Below, piece by piece: positions 1 to 11,540 of a stretch of 64,000 nt of DNA (its first letter is position 1; each line of letters opens with the position of its first letter). Origin of the DNA: Piromyces finnis. Lineage: Eukaryota > Neocallimastigomycota > Neocallimastigomycetes > Neocallimastigales > Neocallimastigaceae. The notes beneath the pieces are model-generated. The model searched no databases, was not told the origin of the DNA, and saw only the letters and a list, made by a program, of their open reading frames with translations. Both the position numbers and the translations under genes were made by a program. The stretch is taken from the NCBI GenBank assembly GCA_002104945.1, contig MCFH01000061.1, positions 62,001 through 126,000 of the forward strand, given 5' to 3'.

Positions 1-927
1 TTAGAATTAAATAATTTCAATAATTATTTTAAAACACCTTTAAAAGTCACCTTTTAAATTTTGATTCAGTGAAAGGGTTATGATTTCAAAAAATTTAATA
101 TCAATACACTATAACCCTTAACCAAAAATAAACAAACACGAAACAAGGCGTGACTCTCCAAAAACGAACGCTACGACTATAAGTACTACGGCTGTGAAAC
201 CAAGTTTATTAGAAAGCTTAAGGGAAAAGCTATATTTTGGTACAATCGCGGTCCTTCTAACTGGTCATTTAAGGAAGATATGGTCATTTGAAGATTTTAA
301 TAAGTAAATTAAAATCAATATGATATCAAATATGAATCATAGACATTTCTTATGACTTGACGAAAATTAAAAAGATATCAATAGAAATTTTAATTATATT
401 AATTTAATTAATAATAGTGACTGTTACTAAAAATAGAACTAAACCATTTAGGTGTAACAGTTAACATTTATAAATTAAATAATTCTAATTATTATAAATT
501 AGGTTAACGGATCAAGTGTTTAAATGATTAATCATATGTTTATTTTATTTTATGTCATAACAAAACAAACAAACAAACAAACAATCTTATTATATTATTA
601 ATATATTACATGTAATACTTTATTTCTATCAATTTAATAATCTGAACAAAGAATATAAAATAGAATGATTTGAATTCGATTTTAATTCTTTGTAAAGATT
701 ATAGTTATAATCTTAATTATATAGTTATTAAATATATTATCATTTATATTATTATTACTAAATAAATAAAATTTTATAAAAGGTTATTCTAAAAAATAAA
801 TATTAATTTTTCATTTGGAAGTTTAAAGTATTATTTTATATTTAAATTTAATTTCTTAAAAAACATATTTACTATATAATTAATAACATTCTGACCTGGC
901 CGCATAACCAAATCCCAAAACTTAACA
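1..927 (+). repeat. Solo LTR, family D (copy D1, cut by window edge)
   Basis: Same sequence as copies at 5224-6196, 13918-14914, 15724-16719 and 28245-29231, which all run TGTGAAGATATT to AAACTTAACA. Orientation is set by the short AGATATTA/TAATATCT hairpin that lies at one end, where families with coding regions carry their U3 start. The 5' end lies outside the window. It is followed by GTTAG, the likely right TSD. No internal region is present, so it is a solo LTR or part of an element extending left. Confidence 0.8.
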
Positions 928-935
928 GTTAGTTG

Positions 936-1708
936 TGTCACGAATACTAGTGAAATCTGCAATTTTAAGATCACTTGAAATTGTGAAATTACTTATGAAA
1001 TTTTCAAAATCAATAATATTTTAATTTCAAATAAATTATAAAATTATATTAAGAAATATTTAAAAAATTTAGAAAAGGTTAAGATATGACCTTAACCCTT
1101 AATAATTTTTATAATAAATAACTCTAACCCTTATCGTCAAAATTGGATAAGGAAAAACATGCGTATCTCCTCAACGAATGGCGATTTTGGATAATTGTAT
1201 TTTCGGTAATTATACGTTCGTTAGAAAGCCGCGCTCGAGAACTACAACATATGTTGTAGTTCTCAATACGAGCATGTTATCTCTGTTGGTTCGTGAGATA
1301 TTAAGGTTTAAAGATAATTATGAACAAATGATTAATGAAAATTCAGAGAATGGTCACCCCTGATATATTAATCATAAATCATTCTGTAAAACTAAATTAT
1401 CTTTTCCTATTAATTAAAGAGAATTAAATTAAATTACATTATAATAATTCTCCGGAAGATAATAACTTTATTTTACAACAACTATTTCAATAAGACAAAT
1501 TATAATCTTTGAATTAAAAGATTAATAACTATTATGATATTCGATGAATTATATTATTATTAATATAATTAATATTATTAATAATATAAACAATACTTAA
1601 ATTTAATAATCATGAATAAGCTTTAAGTTTAGTTTTAATATTATAAAATATATTATAAATATAATCATGTATTGAAAAGTTATTTTATTATTAAATGTAA
1701 AATTACAG
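936..1708 (+). repeat. Partial LTR, family R (copy R1)
   Basis: Begins TGTCACGAATACTAGTG, as do the complete copy at 12880-13912 and, inverted, 3266-4346. Similarity stops near 1708, where the other copies continue. The short open frame at 1178-1363 lies inside this LTR and has no coding character. Confidence 0.7.
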
Positions 1709-1850
1709 ATATTATTTTAAACTTTAATAAATATAAAATCTTAATAGTTATAATTAATAAATATCTCTTAAAATATTATTTAATTATGTTTTATAATAAA
1801 ACATTTCTAATTAAATAAATAATCATGAATCCACTAATATTCATGACACT
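1709..1850. other. AT-rich spacer without recognisable feature
   Basis: Low-complexity A/T sequence between two R-family fragments. Nothing gene-like is visible. Confidence 0.6.
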
Positions 1851-2262
1851 TGTAAAAGTTTTACTAAACTTATAATTTAATATTAAAATATTAAAAGTTT
1901 TACTAAACTTATAATTTAATATTAAAATATTAAAAGTTTTACTAAACTTATAATTTAATATTAAAATATTAAAAGTTTTACTAAACTTATAATTTAATAT
2001 TAAAATATTAAATTAAATGAAAGATTAAAAGATAACTAGGTTAGAAAAAATGTTTTATTAAAATAATCTTGATTGTTTTATAAATGAATATTTAAATTAT
2101 ATATTGCGGTTAAAATAATTTCTTTATTTTATTTAAATAATATATTAATAAAATATAATAATAAGATTATTTAATAGTAAAGTATTAATGTAATAAGTAA
2201 TAATCTTTACAAAGAATTAAATTTATAAAATATTCTAAACTATTTATACTATCTCTTGTTCA
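1851..2262 (-). repeat. Inverted R-family LTR fragment (R5) with expanded 39-bp tandem repeat
   Basis: Matches the TGTAAAAGTTTTACTAA end of copy R3 (3266 onward), so it is inverted relative to R1. The first 156 bp (1853-2008) are four copies of a 39-bp unit starting TAAAAGTTTTACTAAAC, at 1853, 1892, 1931 and 1970. R3 carries the unit only once, so the expansion is private to this copy. Confidence 0.7.
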
Positions 2263-2888
2263 TTTGATTATGAAGGAAATTAAAATTAAATTATAAAATA
2301 ATCATTCCTTTTACAAATGATTTATAATATGACTTTATAATTATTAAATATACCACGAGTTTTTGAAAAGTCATATATAAGTAATTGGTTCGACCCCGCA
2401 GATGTCAGTGCCTGTGGATTTTCCCACTGGGTTTGCCATGGGTTGGGTTATGATATTCAGGTAAGTATAAATGAACTTTCTAATTTACTACTATGATAAT
2501 AACACTCGTCTAGCCGGCCTGAGAGGGTCTAGTGTACATGGTACATTCCAAATTAGAACTTAATAAGTGGTGACTTAGGCTATGCCAAAAACACATAATA
2601 TTCCTTAATCAATTTAAGTGTAAACATTAGGGGGCGGTTGACACGTGATCAAATTGACTATAAGAGGCTTAGCATTGTAGTTGTGAAATATCGTACAACG
2701 ACATGCATCTAATGTACATGGATTAAGTGAGCGTCGAAGCTGAAGAAACAGTATGACAGACCAGGAGGGTCACAACCACCTAGCAATAGGAATGAGCCAA
2801 CGTTTCTCTAAGAACCACCATTGGAGCTAACTCTGATCGATGGGAGAAATGCACTCGGAAGTTAAAAAAAAAAAAAAAAAAAAAAAAA

Positions 2889-2943
<55 letters not shown>

Positions 2944-3259
2944 TAAGTAATATATAATTAATTTATAGAATAGTAATTAATATAAACAATTAATCATGTA
3001 TTAAATTTAAAATGTATTCCTTAAAATATAGATAGTATAAGTACTCAAGAAATTTCCTATTATTAGGAATTTCGAGAGTTCATTAATTTAAATATTTACT
3101 CTAATAAAAATAATAAATAAATAAAAATCTTTCTTTAAATAAGAATTTTATTAATAAATATAGTTAATTAATAAAATAATATTTATTTATTTAATTATTT
3201 ATTTAACAATTTAGGGTAAAATAGTACGTTCCGACCCAACAGAAGTGAAAAACTTAACA
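2263..3259 (+). repeat. Possible LTR of another family (T), interrupted by a retroposon
   Basis: The right end reads AAAAACTTAACA followed by GTTAG, the same end and flank as D1, but the sequence inward is different. The left border is not resolved. It contains the retroposon at 2386-2938. Confidence 0.35.
2386..2938 (+). mobile_element. SINE-like or 5'-truncated LINE retroposon with poly(A) tail
   Basis: About 480 bp of sequence with far higher GC than its surroundings ends in a roughly 75-nt poly(A) tract containing one T (2865-2938). It is flanked by a perfect 13-bp direct repeat ATATATAAGTAAT at 2373-2385 and 2939-2951. Poly(A) plus a long TSD is the mark of target-primed reverse transcription. 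The body starts TGGTTCGACCCCGC, which resembles a pol III B box (GGTTCGANNCC), but I see no convincing A box, and there is no long open frame. It may be a SINE, the 3' end of a LINE, or a retrocopied transcript; a GGTAAGT splice-donor-like site occurs near 2460. Confidence 0.75.
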
Positions 3260-3265
3260 GTTAGA

Positions 3266-4346
3266 TGTAAAAGTTTTACTAAGCTTATAATTTAATATTA
3301 AAATATTAAATTAAATAAAAGATTAAAAATAACTAGGTTAAAAAAATAATTTATTAAAATAATCTTAATTTGTTTAAAACGATTAATCAAAGGTTTTAGT
3401 ATTAAATAATTTCTTTATTAATAATATGTTGATAAATTTGTAAAATAAGATTATTTATTCATAATACTTAAAGTATTAATTTTAATATTATTGGTAGTAA
3501 TAATAATATTAGTATTAATAATAGTAGTAAAAATAATAATCCTTATAAAGGATTTAAATTTATAAAATATTATAAACTATTTATACTATTTGTAAAATTA
3601 CATTTAATAATGAAATCACTTTTCAACACATGATTATATTTATAATATATTTTATAATACTAAAATTCAAACTTAAGTCTTATTCATGATTATTAAATTT
3701 AAGTATTATTTATATTATTAATAATATTAATTATATTAATAATAATATAATTCATCGAATATCATTATAATAGTTATTAATCTTTTAATTCAAAGATTAT
3801 AATTTGTCTTATTGAAATAATTGTTATAAAATAAAGTTATTATCTTCCAGAGAATTATTATAATATAATTTAATTTGCTTTAATCAATGGGAAAAGATAT
3901 TTTAGTTTTACAGAATGATTTATGATTGATACATCAGGGATGTCCATTCCTGAATTTTCATTTAGTCATTTGTACATAATTATCTTTAAACCATAATATC
4001 TCGTGAACCAGCAGAGATATCATGCCCATATTAACATATGTTGTAGTTATCGAGCGTGGCTTTCTAACATATGTACAATTACCCAAACAAAATTATCCAT
4101 AATCGTAATTTGTTGTTGAGTTATGGTTGTTTTTCGTTATAAAATTATGACCTTAAGGGTTAAAGGTGTTTATAATAATTTCTGAAAGGGTTAATGTCTT
4201 ATTACTTGATTTTTTAATATTTCTGATGTTCTTCAGTATTGTTTTGTATATTTTTTTTAAAATTGAATTAATTTTTCGTTATATTAAAAGTAATTTCACA
4301 ATTTCAAGTGATCTTGAAATTGCAAATTCCACTAGTATCCGTGACA
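3266..4346 (-). repeat. LTR, family R (copy R3, inverted)
   Basis: Runs TGTAAAAGTTTTACTAAGC to ATCCGTGACA, the reverse complement of R2 (12880-13912), over about 1.08 kb. The flanks (TTAGA and AGATA) do not form an exact TSD, so the borders may have been rearranged. The 69-codon open frame at 4166-4375 spans its end and is not credible. Confidence 0.7.
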
Positions 4347-5218
4347 AGATATATCAAGATTCTAAGTGGATTTAAGTTTATACTTGTGAAAATAAAATAC
4401 ATTCCAAAATAATATTTTATATGTTCGTATTTTATAGAATTATAAATTAGTATTGTACCACATTTTTTATTCTTAGGTTATTTTTAAAAAGATTTAAGAA
4501 ATTTACAATATTTATATTATGAAAATAAATATAAATAAATAAAAGAATAATAAACTCTAATTTTATAAATAAATTTAAGTATAAAGTAAATTTATTCCTG
4601 ACAATAATTAAGTCTACTAGGTTAGGATAGGCTTAATTATATAGTATAAAATAATAAGTTTTAAGATTAGGAACAATAAATATAGTTTTTAAAGAATTAT
4701 TTTATTTAACTTTTTATTTACATATAAATAATAATTATTAAATTTTAAGTATTTAGTTTACTATATAAAAATGAGTATTAATAATATCACAAAGAACCTT
4801 TTAAAGTTGTTCTTTGTTCCATTTATTTATACTTTTACTTTTAATATAATATTAATATTAATAAAGTATAATAATAATAATATTTAAGTTATACATGTAT
4901 AATTATATAAATATAAATATAAATATTAATAAAACATAATAATAATATAATATAATTTTTCTTTAAATATCGATATTAATAAGTTGTTAAAAATAATATT
5001 AATAATTATTTAAATGAATATTATTTTACTAATTGGTTTGTTTAATATTAATTAATTGTTACACTATTTATCTCCGGATAATAAATAGCTTTTCAATTAT
5101 ATTAAATAAACTATTATTAGTAAAATATTATTAAATTAATATTTTAATTAATTTAACTAATAATTCAAAATTATGAAATTTCATGAAATGTCAAATTTCA
5201 TGAATTGTGATTTTGACA
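4347..5218. other. AT-rich region, no gene seen
   Basis: About 870 bp of A/T-rich DNA with no convincing frame or RNA. Its right end GATTTTGACA directly abuts the AGTCT target of D2, so this could be the end of a further, unrecognised LTR. Confidence 0.4.
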
Positions 5219-5223
5219 AGTCT

Positions 5224-6196
5224 TGTTAAGTTTTGGGATTTGGTTATGCGGCCAGGTCAGAATGTTATTAATTATATAGTAAATATGTTTTTTAAGAAAT
5301 TAAATTTAAATATAAAATAATACTTTAAACTTCCAAATGAAAAATTAAATATTTATTTTTTAGAATAACTTTTTATAAAATTTTATTTATTTAGTAATAA
5401 TAATATAAATGACAATATATTTAATAACTATATAATTAAGATTATAACTATAATCTTTACAAAGGACTAAAATCGAATTCAAATTATTCTATTTTATATT
5501 CTTTGTTCAGATTATTAAATTGATAAAAATAAAGTATTACATGTAATATATTAATAATATAATAAGATTGTTTGTTTGTTTGTTTGTTTTGTCATGACAT
5601 AAAATAAAATAAACATATGATTAATCATTTAAACACTTGATCCGTTAACCTATTTTATAATAGTTAGAATTATTTAATTTATAGATGTTAACTGTTACAC
5701 CTAAATGGTTTAGTTCTATTTTTAGTAACAGTTACTATCATTAATTAAATTAATATAATTAAAATTTCTATTGATATATTTTTAATTTTCGTCAAGTCAT
5801 AAAAAATGTCTATGATCCATACTTGATATCATATTGATTTTAATTTACTTATTAAAATCTTCAAATGACCAGTTAGAAGGACCGCGATTGTACCAAAATA
5901 TAGCTTTTTCCTTAAGCTTTCTAATAAACCTGGTTTCACAGCCGTAGCACTTACAGCCGTAGCGATCGTTTTTGGCGAGTTATGCCTTGTTTCGTATTTG
6001 TTTATTTTTGGCTAAGGGTTATAGTGTATTGATATTAAATTTTTGAAATCATAACCTTTTCACTGAATCAAAATTTAAAAGGTGACTTTTAAAGGTGTTT
6101 TAAAATAATTATTGAAATTATTTAATTCTAATTATTATGTTTAATTAATTATAGATATTATCTGAATTTGTTTTAAATCCAGTTAATATCTTCGCA
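5224..6196 (-). repeat. Solo LTR, family D (copy D2)
   Basis: 973 bp from TGTTAAGTTTTGGGATTTGG to ATATCTTCGCA, inverted relative to D1. It has a perfect 5-bp TSD AGTCT (5219-5223 and 6197-6201). The target overlaps the TSD of the neighbouring U LTR, about 60 bp upstream of tRNA-Ile. Confidence 0.85.
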
Positions 6197-6203
6197 AGTC
6201 TAA

Positions 6204-7407
6204 TGTAAAGTGGGCTAGGATTGGTATGTAACTTGGTCAGAATGTTTTATATAATATAACTTAATTTACCAATAAAATATTAAACTTACTTATTATTAAA
6301 TCTTTTCTCAGAACTTATTAAAGAATTTAAATGATACTAATTTAAAAATTAAATAGGTTTTTATATTTAAAATAAAAATTTTAATATAATTTAATTATGA
6401 AATTTGTTTATTAATTATTTATTTATTAAGATAATATTTATTAAGTTATATTATAGTTAATAATTAATAATTAATAATTTTACAAAGATTCAATTCTTTG
6501 TTTAAATACTTTTTTCTTACATATAATAAAATTACATTGATATTAATATTGATATTAATAATAAAGATAAAAATAAAATAATTTTAAATTAAAATATTAA
6601 TAATTGATATTGATATTAATAATATGAATTCATATGATAGATCTTAAGATTAATCTTTTAAATTACTTTTAAAATAAAAGTATTGTTTAACCATTTTAAA
6701 TTGTAAATACTTAATATTATAAATTGAGAATAACAATTACTGATACTAATTATATATTCTCATGATCAATTAATTAATAATTATAATTAATGATTTTTGA
6801 TCCAAAGGCTTTTTGGTTTGATTATGATTGAGGTTATTAATCAAAATTATTTGAAAAATTATTAATTAATTTTTATAATTGATTAGGTTTATAATCAAGA
6901 ATATTTATTATCTAACCTTATTTAATAATAATGGAGAATTTTTAAATTGAATTATTTATAGAAAGTTGGATGACTTGAATAATGACTTTAATTATATAAA
7001 TTAATATTAATCATTTTAATATATATTATTATATATTTATTGGAACTAATTAATTCTTTAAATAGCTATATCTCAAGAACTAGTGGTCTAAATTAGCTGA
7101 AAATTTGTGTGAATATAGATCTCGACTAGTACTTTCTAATAAAATTAATTTGAAGTCTCTAGAAAATGAAATAGGACGCGAGATTCGGAAGTTATCGCTA
7201 GTTTCGTATATTGCATTTTCTTCTCAAGGGTTAATTTATTGAAAATTAAATTTTTGTGATCCTTAACCCTTTTCAATATTAAATTTTTACAAGTGATCTT
7301 TTTAATTATTTTTAAAAGTGTTTTATACTTTTTGAAATATAAATTTGATTTTTAAGTTGTTTATTTGAACATTTAATTTATTTTTTAATCGTCTTCTATT
7401 CTTGACA
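6204..7407 (-). repeat. Solo LTR, family U
   Basis: About 1.2 kb from TGTAAAGTGGGC to TTCTTGACA with a 5-bp TSD TCTAA (6199-6203 and 7408-7412; the left copy reads through D2's target). It resembles D and R in layout: a paired AAGGGTTAA/TTAACCCTT around 7214-7272 and a slightly GC-richer core near 7170-7205. A second, degraded copy starts at 8995. Its right TSD ends 59 bp before tRNA-Ile. Confidence 0.75.
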
Positions 7408-7471
7408 TCTAACCTCGTGTAATTAAATAATTTGTATTTAAGATTGGTTGTTAGCAAAAAAATTTTGACCA

Positions 7472-7564
7472 GCTCGTGTAGCCTAGAGGTTTAAGGCGTC
7501 GTGCTTATAAGGGTGATCCTCTTATGCAACGCGAAGATCGCGGGTTCGACCCCCGCCATGAGCA
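7472..7564 (+). tRNA. tRNA-Ile(UAU) with 19-nt intron
   Basis: Acceptor GCTCGTG pairs with CATGAGC, discriminator A at 7564. D stem GCCT/AGGC. Anticodon stem TCGTG (7499-7503) pairs with CGCGA (7530-7534) and the loop reads CTTATAA with anticodon TAT at 7506-7508. A 19-nt insertion (7510-7528) follows position 37, the canonical place for a nuclear tRNA intron. T arm GCGGG-TTCGACC-CCCGC. The mature length is 74 nt. Yeast tRNA-Ile(UAU) also carries an intron and has the same acceptor start. A TTTTT terminator lies at 7572-7576. Confidence 0.93.
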
Positions 7565-8869
7565 AATAATTTTTAGTTTAACTTTATTTTTTGTTTTTAT
7601 TTTATATTATTAAATTAATATTGTATATTAAAGAATAAGAATTTAATTTCTTAATATAGTGGATAAATATTAAGTTTCTTTTTTATTTACTAAATAAATT
7701 TAAAAAAAAATAAATAATGTTTTATATAGATATTAAAAACAAGCATGAACTCATTTTTATTTTTATTTATTAATATAATATAATATATAATATATTTAAG
7801 TAAAATAAATTTTATAAAAACAATATTTATAGCTAACTAAAAAATTAAAATAAAAAAATAAGTATTTTTAAAATTGAGCAATGTTAAAATAAAGTAAACA
7901 CATTTATGTTTAACAATTTTTCTAATAAAATTTACGTTAGCCGCTTAATCCATTATTTTAAATATTTATTTAATGATTAAGTTTTATAATGAATATTTAT
8001 TAATTATTACCTTTCTTTTAATTAATTTATTTAAATGTAGAATATTTTTAAAATACTCTATTGTACTTTTTTATTTAAATATAGTTTATAAACAAAATAT
8101 TTTCTGTATAATTTTTACAGTAGAAGTAAAATATATTAAACAAATTTTTCGTTTAACAATAGTATTGTATTAAAGTATAAATCCAAAACTGCTTTTATAC
8201 AAAAGTAAAAAATTAAATAAATATCAAATTTTCATTTTATTTCTAGTTTATTAATCTTAAAAAATTATTAACTAGATGTAACGATTATATATCTTAATAT
8301 TATTTAATAATAAAAATTAATTATTAATTATTAAATAATAAAATTATTTACAAAAATTGAAATTATTAAATTGTTTTAAAATAATGATTCAATAAATTTT
8401 TTAGCATGGTTTAAAAAATAAACTTGTCTACATTTCAATAGAAAATATATTGTAATTAGTACCATAATATATCAAAATAAAATATAACCATGAAAAAATA
8501 TAAATACATGTGAATTTTCATAAAAATTGATATAATTATTTTTTTTTAAAATAGTAATAAAATAAATAAAATTTATAAAAAGATATTTAACTATATTTTA
8601 TTTTAAATCTAGTGTTCAATGTTTTATTGTTAAAATACAATTTGGTTTAGATATATATATTTACATTAACTATATAATAATTTAGTTTAAAGTCAATAAC
8701 AATTATATTGATTATATTAATTACATTTTTGAAAAATTACATATATTTATATTTTTTATTATCATTCTAATATATTATCTTATTTAACTAAATATTTATC
8801 CAACATAAAAAAAAACAAAATTAATCTAAATGTTTAATAAAATAATAAGATTAAATTATATTTTTTTAT
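7565..8869. other. AT-rich intergenic DNA, nothing recognised
   Basis: About 1.3 kb downstream of tRNA-Ile with no repeat shared with the rest of the window that I can see. The only open frame (7973-8173) is Ile/Leu/Phe/Tyr-rich low complexity and is not called. Confidence 0.6.
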
Positions 8870-8991
8870 AATTTTTTCGAATTTAATTTTTTTGTGATTT
8901 TAACCTTTTTGAATAAGAATGTTAAAAAGTAACCTTTAAAAGTGTTTTAAAATAATTATAATTTATTTTAAACCCGGTTAATGACTTCACA
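8870..8991 (-). repeat. End fragment of a D-like LTR
   Basis: Contains the diagnostic end of family D in degraded form: AACCTTTAAAAGTGTTTTAAAATAA-like sequence, then CCCGGTTAATGACTTCACA at the border. It directly precedes the second U copy. Confidence 0.5.
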
Positions 8992-8994
8992 ATT

Positions 8995-9700
8995 TGTAAA
9001 GTTGTACTGGTTGAGTACGTAACTTGGTCAGAATGTTTCTTTAATATAACTTAATTTAGTAATTAATATGAATTAAAATTATTAAATTAAATAATTAAAT
9101 AAATAGTTTTTATTTGATTTAATTATTAAAACAATATTTTTAAGTTATATTATTAATTTAATAATCTTATAAAGAATTTCAAAAATGATTTCAATGCTTG
9201 GTTTAATTTAATAAACATTGACATTAAAATAAAGATAAAGATAAAATAATTTCAAATTAAAATATTAATAATCAATATTAATATGAATTCATATGTTAAC
9301 ATGATAAATCTTAAGATTAATCTTTTAAATATTTTTTAAATAAAATTTATCGTCTTAAACACATTAAATTGCAAACATTTAATATCATAATTTGATAATA
9401 ACAATTTGATGATACTAATTATATATTTTCATGATGGATTAATAATTTTTATTAATTGTTTTTGATCAAAAAGTTTTTTTTTTTTTTTTTTTTTTTTTGA
9501 TTTTGATTTTGATTGAAGTTATATTAATCAAAAATTATTTGAAAAATTATTAATTTTTTTGATTGATTAATTTTATATCAAGAATATTTATTAAAATTTA
9601 TAATCTAACCTTATTTAATCATAATGGAGAAATTTTACATCAAATTATTTATAGTAAATTGAATGACTTGAATAATGCTTTTAATAATATAATTTATAAA
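8995..9700 (-). repeat. Degraded LTR, family U (copy U2)
   Basis: Starts TGTAAAGTTGTACTGG and shares CGTAACTTGGTCAGAATG and following blocks with U at 6204. Similarity fades near 9700. It includes a T-rich tract at 9475-9498. The open frame at 9563-9748 lies mostly in this repeat and is not supported. Confidence 0.55.
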
Positions 9701-9748
9701 AATTGTAAGATTGCCTATGTTAAAATGAAGAAAATCAAAGAACTATGA

Positions 9749-10015
9749 AATAGATGAGGCAACAAACTGTGGAATCTGAATAAAACGTCTGTATACAGCA
9801 AAGATAAATTCAAAGAAATAATGAAATTAATTAATAAATTATAGAAATCTATAAACAACTAAAAGAAAACTCAATGGAACAGAAAATAGATTTAAATCAT
9901 CCATCATCATTAAAGAGAGAAGTATTTTCACTATATAATAAAGTTTATAAGGAGATTGAATATAAACAGAATAAATTCATAAATAATGTAGAAGTTGATA
10001 ATCTACTATAGCGTA
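9749..10015 (+). pseudogene. Unidentified coding relic
   Basis: Base composition shifts towards coding here. Near 9840-10010 a frame of about 55 codons encodes a charged Lys/Glu-rich stretch ending at a TAG, but the upstream frames are broken by stops. I do not recognise the product. It lies just before a copia RT relic and may be an unrelated gene or transposon remnant. Confidence 0.3.
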
Positions 10016-10032
10016 ACTAAAACAATAATATC

Positions 10033-10411
10033 AGTAAGTATAAGATATGTTTAGTAGCAAGAAAATTTTCGCAAAATTTTTTTACGGATTATGATTTAAC
10101 ATGATTTAACATATTTCCTGATTCTCAAATTAGCCTTAGCAACAAAAATTACAAGTGGAAACTTCAACAATTGAACATAAAATCAATTAAATGCTAAGTT
10201 GGACAAAGAAATATATACCACTATATCACTGAAACAACAAAAGATATTGGAAACTCTGTAAAGCACTCTATGCTCTATGGGCTTAAATAATCAGGAAGAC
10301 AGTGGTTCAATGCTATATCAGAATTTATCTTACAAAATGATTTTAAATAATTGAAATCAGAACTCCGCACATTCTATAAAAGCAAAATTTGATATAAAAA
10401 TAATATGTGAC
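10033..10411 (+). pseudogene. Ty1/copia reverse transcriptase relic
   Basis: Translates, with several in-frame stops, to a degraded version of the copia RT region of element K. It retains LVAR, QLNIK (for QLDIK) and, after a gap, YGLK-SGRQW, then a stretch matching the residues just before the YVDD box. It stops where an L-type LTR begins at 10412, so that LTR truncated it. It is non-functional and clearly older than K. Confidence 0.75.
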
Positions 10412-10701
10412 TGTAAGGGTATCTAACGCCACTACTTGATATCTTTAATGTAACTTAAGTCAAGAATGTTATTACTTAAGTTACACAAATTATATTTCAG
10501 AAAAATGAAAAGAAAATAAGGCATTATATGTTTGTTAATAATTAAAGCTTAAAACAAAATAAATTACTAATTTATTTTTAATATTTAACAAATAGATTAA
10601 ATTCTCAATTTAATTCCTTAGTTTTAGTATTGTTTTTTAATAGAAATAGATAAATAGTATATGATTATTAAATGATTATTATATAAATAATACATGGGCA
10701 C
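10412..10701 (+). repeat. Partial LTR of element L family
   Basis: Begins TGTAAGGGTATCTAACGCC and runs through the AACTTAAGT/ACTTAAGTT hairpin to TACATGGGCAC, the reverse complement of the U3 part of the L LTRs (32187 back to about 31910). The remaining half is missing where the M-like LTR begins. Confidence 0.7.
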
Positions 10702-11066
10702 TGTAAAAGTTTTATTATCAAAAAACAAATTATAAAATTTTACAATAAAACAAGAACACGAAAAATAAAAAAATAAAAACAAAAACATCTTTTTTAAAAT
10801 ATTTTTTTTATCAAATTTATTTAGTTATTAATTAAATTATAGTTAGTGACAGTTACATCATTTTTATTGATACATATTACATGTATTTATATTTTTTTCA
10901 TATTATATTTAAATAAATTATTTTATTCAATTATGCAAATATTCAATATAGGATAAACAAAACTAATTTAATATTAATTTAAGTAAATAATAAAATAATA
11001 AAACTACGCTAAAGCTAATTAAATACACTTTCGATTCAGTTTGAGTAAACTACAAATTGAATACAG
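10702..11066 (+). repeat. Partial LTR of family M
   Basis: Begins TGTAAAAGTTTTAT and follows the complete M LTR at 18525-19254 through the block ATTGAATACAGT, where it is joined to an A-type LTR fragment. Confidence 0.65.
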
Positions 11067-11538
11067 TTCTGTATTTTATCTTTAAAAATGTTATTATTGT
11101 TCTATTTCCAGGTTTTAAGTATATCACTTTTAGTAATAATTATTCAATTGTTTAATTATTAGTTTGTAAATATAATTTTGAAGGAATTTCTAAAGAACAT
11201 TTGGATAAAACACTAATTTGATATACACAATTTTATTTGAGCTTATTTATTCATTTTTATTTATTATTTTACTATTTTAATATAGTAATACACTATTTAA
11301 TTAAGTTGTCTTATTTAATAATTTATTTATATTTATTTTTATTAATTAAGTCATTTACTCAGAATTTGTTATTATTTAATAAAGAGAATATCATTTATTT
11401 AAAAGGGTTATATTTTTATAGAATTATTATTCATTTATTTTAAAGGTTATTGTTATATATTTTTATTAAAAGTCACTATGGGTTAAGTCGTGTTTATTCA
11501 ATTAGTTTTTATTATATTTTTGTGTGAGTAGCGTATCA
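11067..11538 (-). repeat. Partial LTR related to element A
   Basis: Starts TCTGTATTTTATC and ends GAGTAGCGTATCA, matching 47446-47934 (U3 half of the A LTR) with many substitutions. It is thus an older relative of A on the downstream side of both tRNA genes. Confidence 0.75.
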
Positions 11539-11540
11539 TT

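Noticed and set aside
1853-2008. Regularly spaced repeats that might suggest a CRISPR array
   Set aside because: The 39-bp units are directly adjacent with no spacers, in a eukaryotic LTR.
2386-2480. Possible tRNA or tRNA-like gene (GGTTCGACCCC)
   Set aside because: No acceptor, D or anticodon arm can be formed around the B-box-like string.
4166-4375. 69-codon plus-strand frame
   Set aside because: It crosses the end of LTR R3 and is not conserved as a frame in R1 or R2.
7973-8173. 66-codon hydrophobic frame
   Set aside because: Low-complexity AT-driven composition, no start context, no family resemblance.
9475-9498. Poly(T) as a pol III terminator or inverted poly(A) tail
   Set aside because: No tRNA or retroposon body adjoins it and no flanking duplication is seen.
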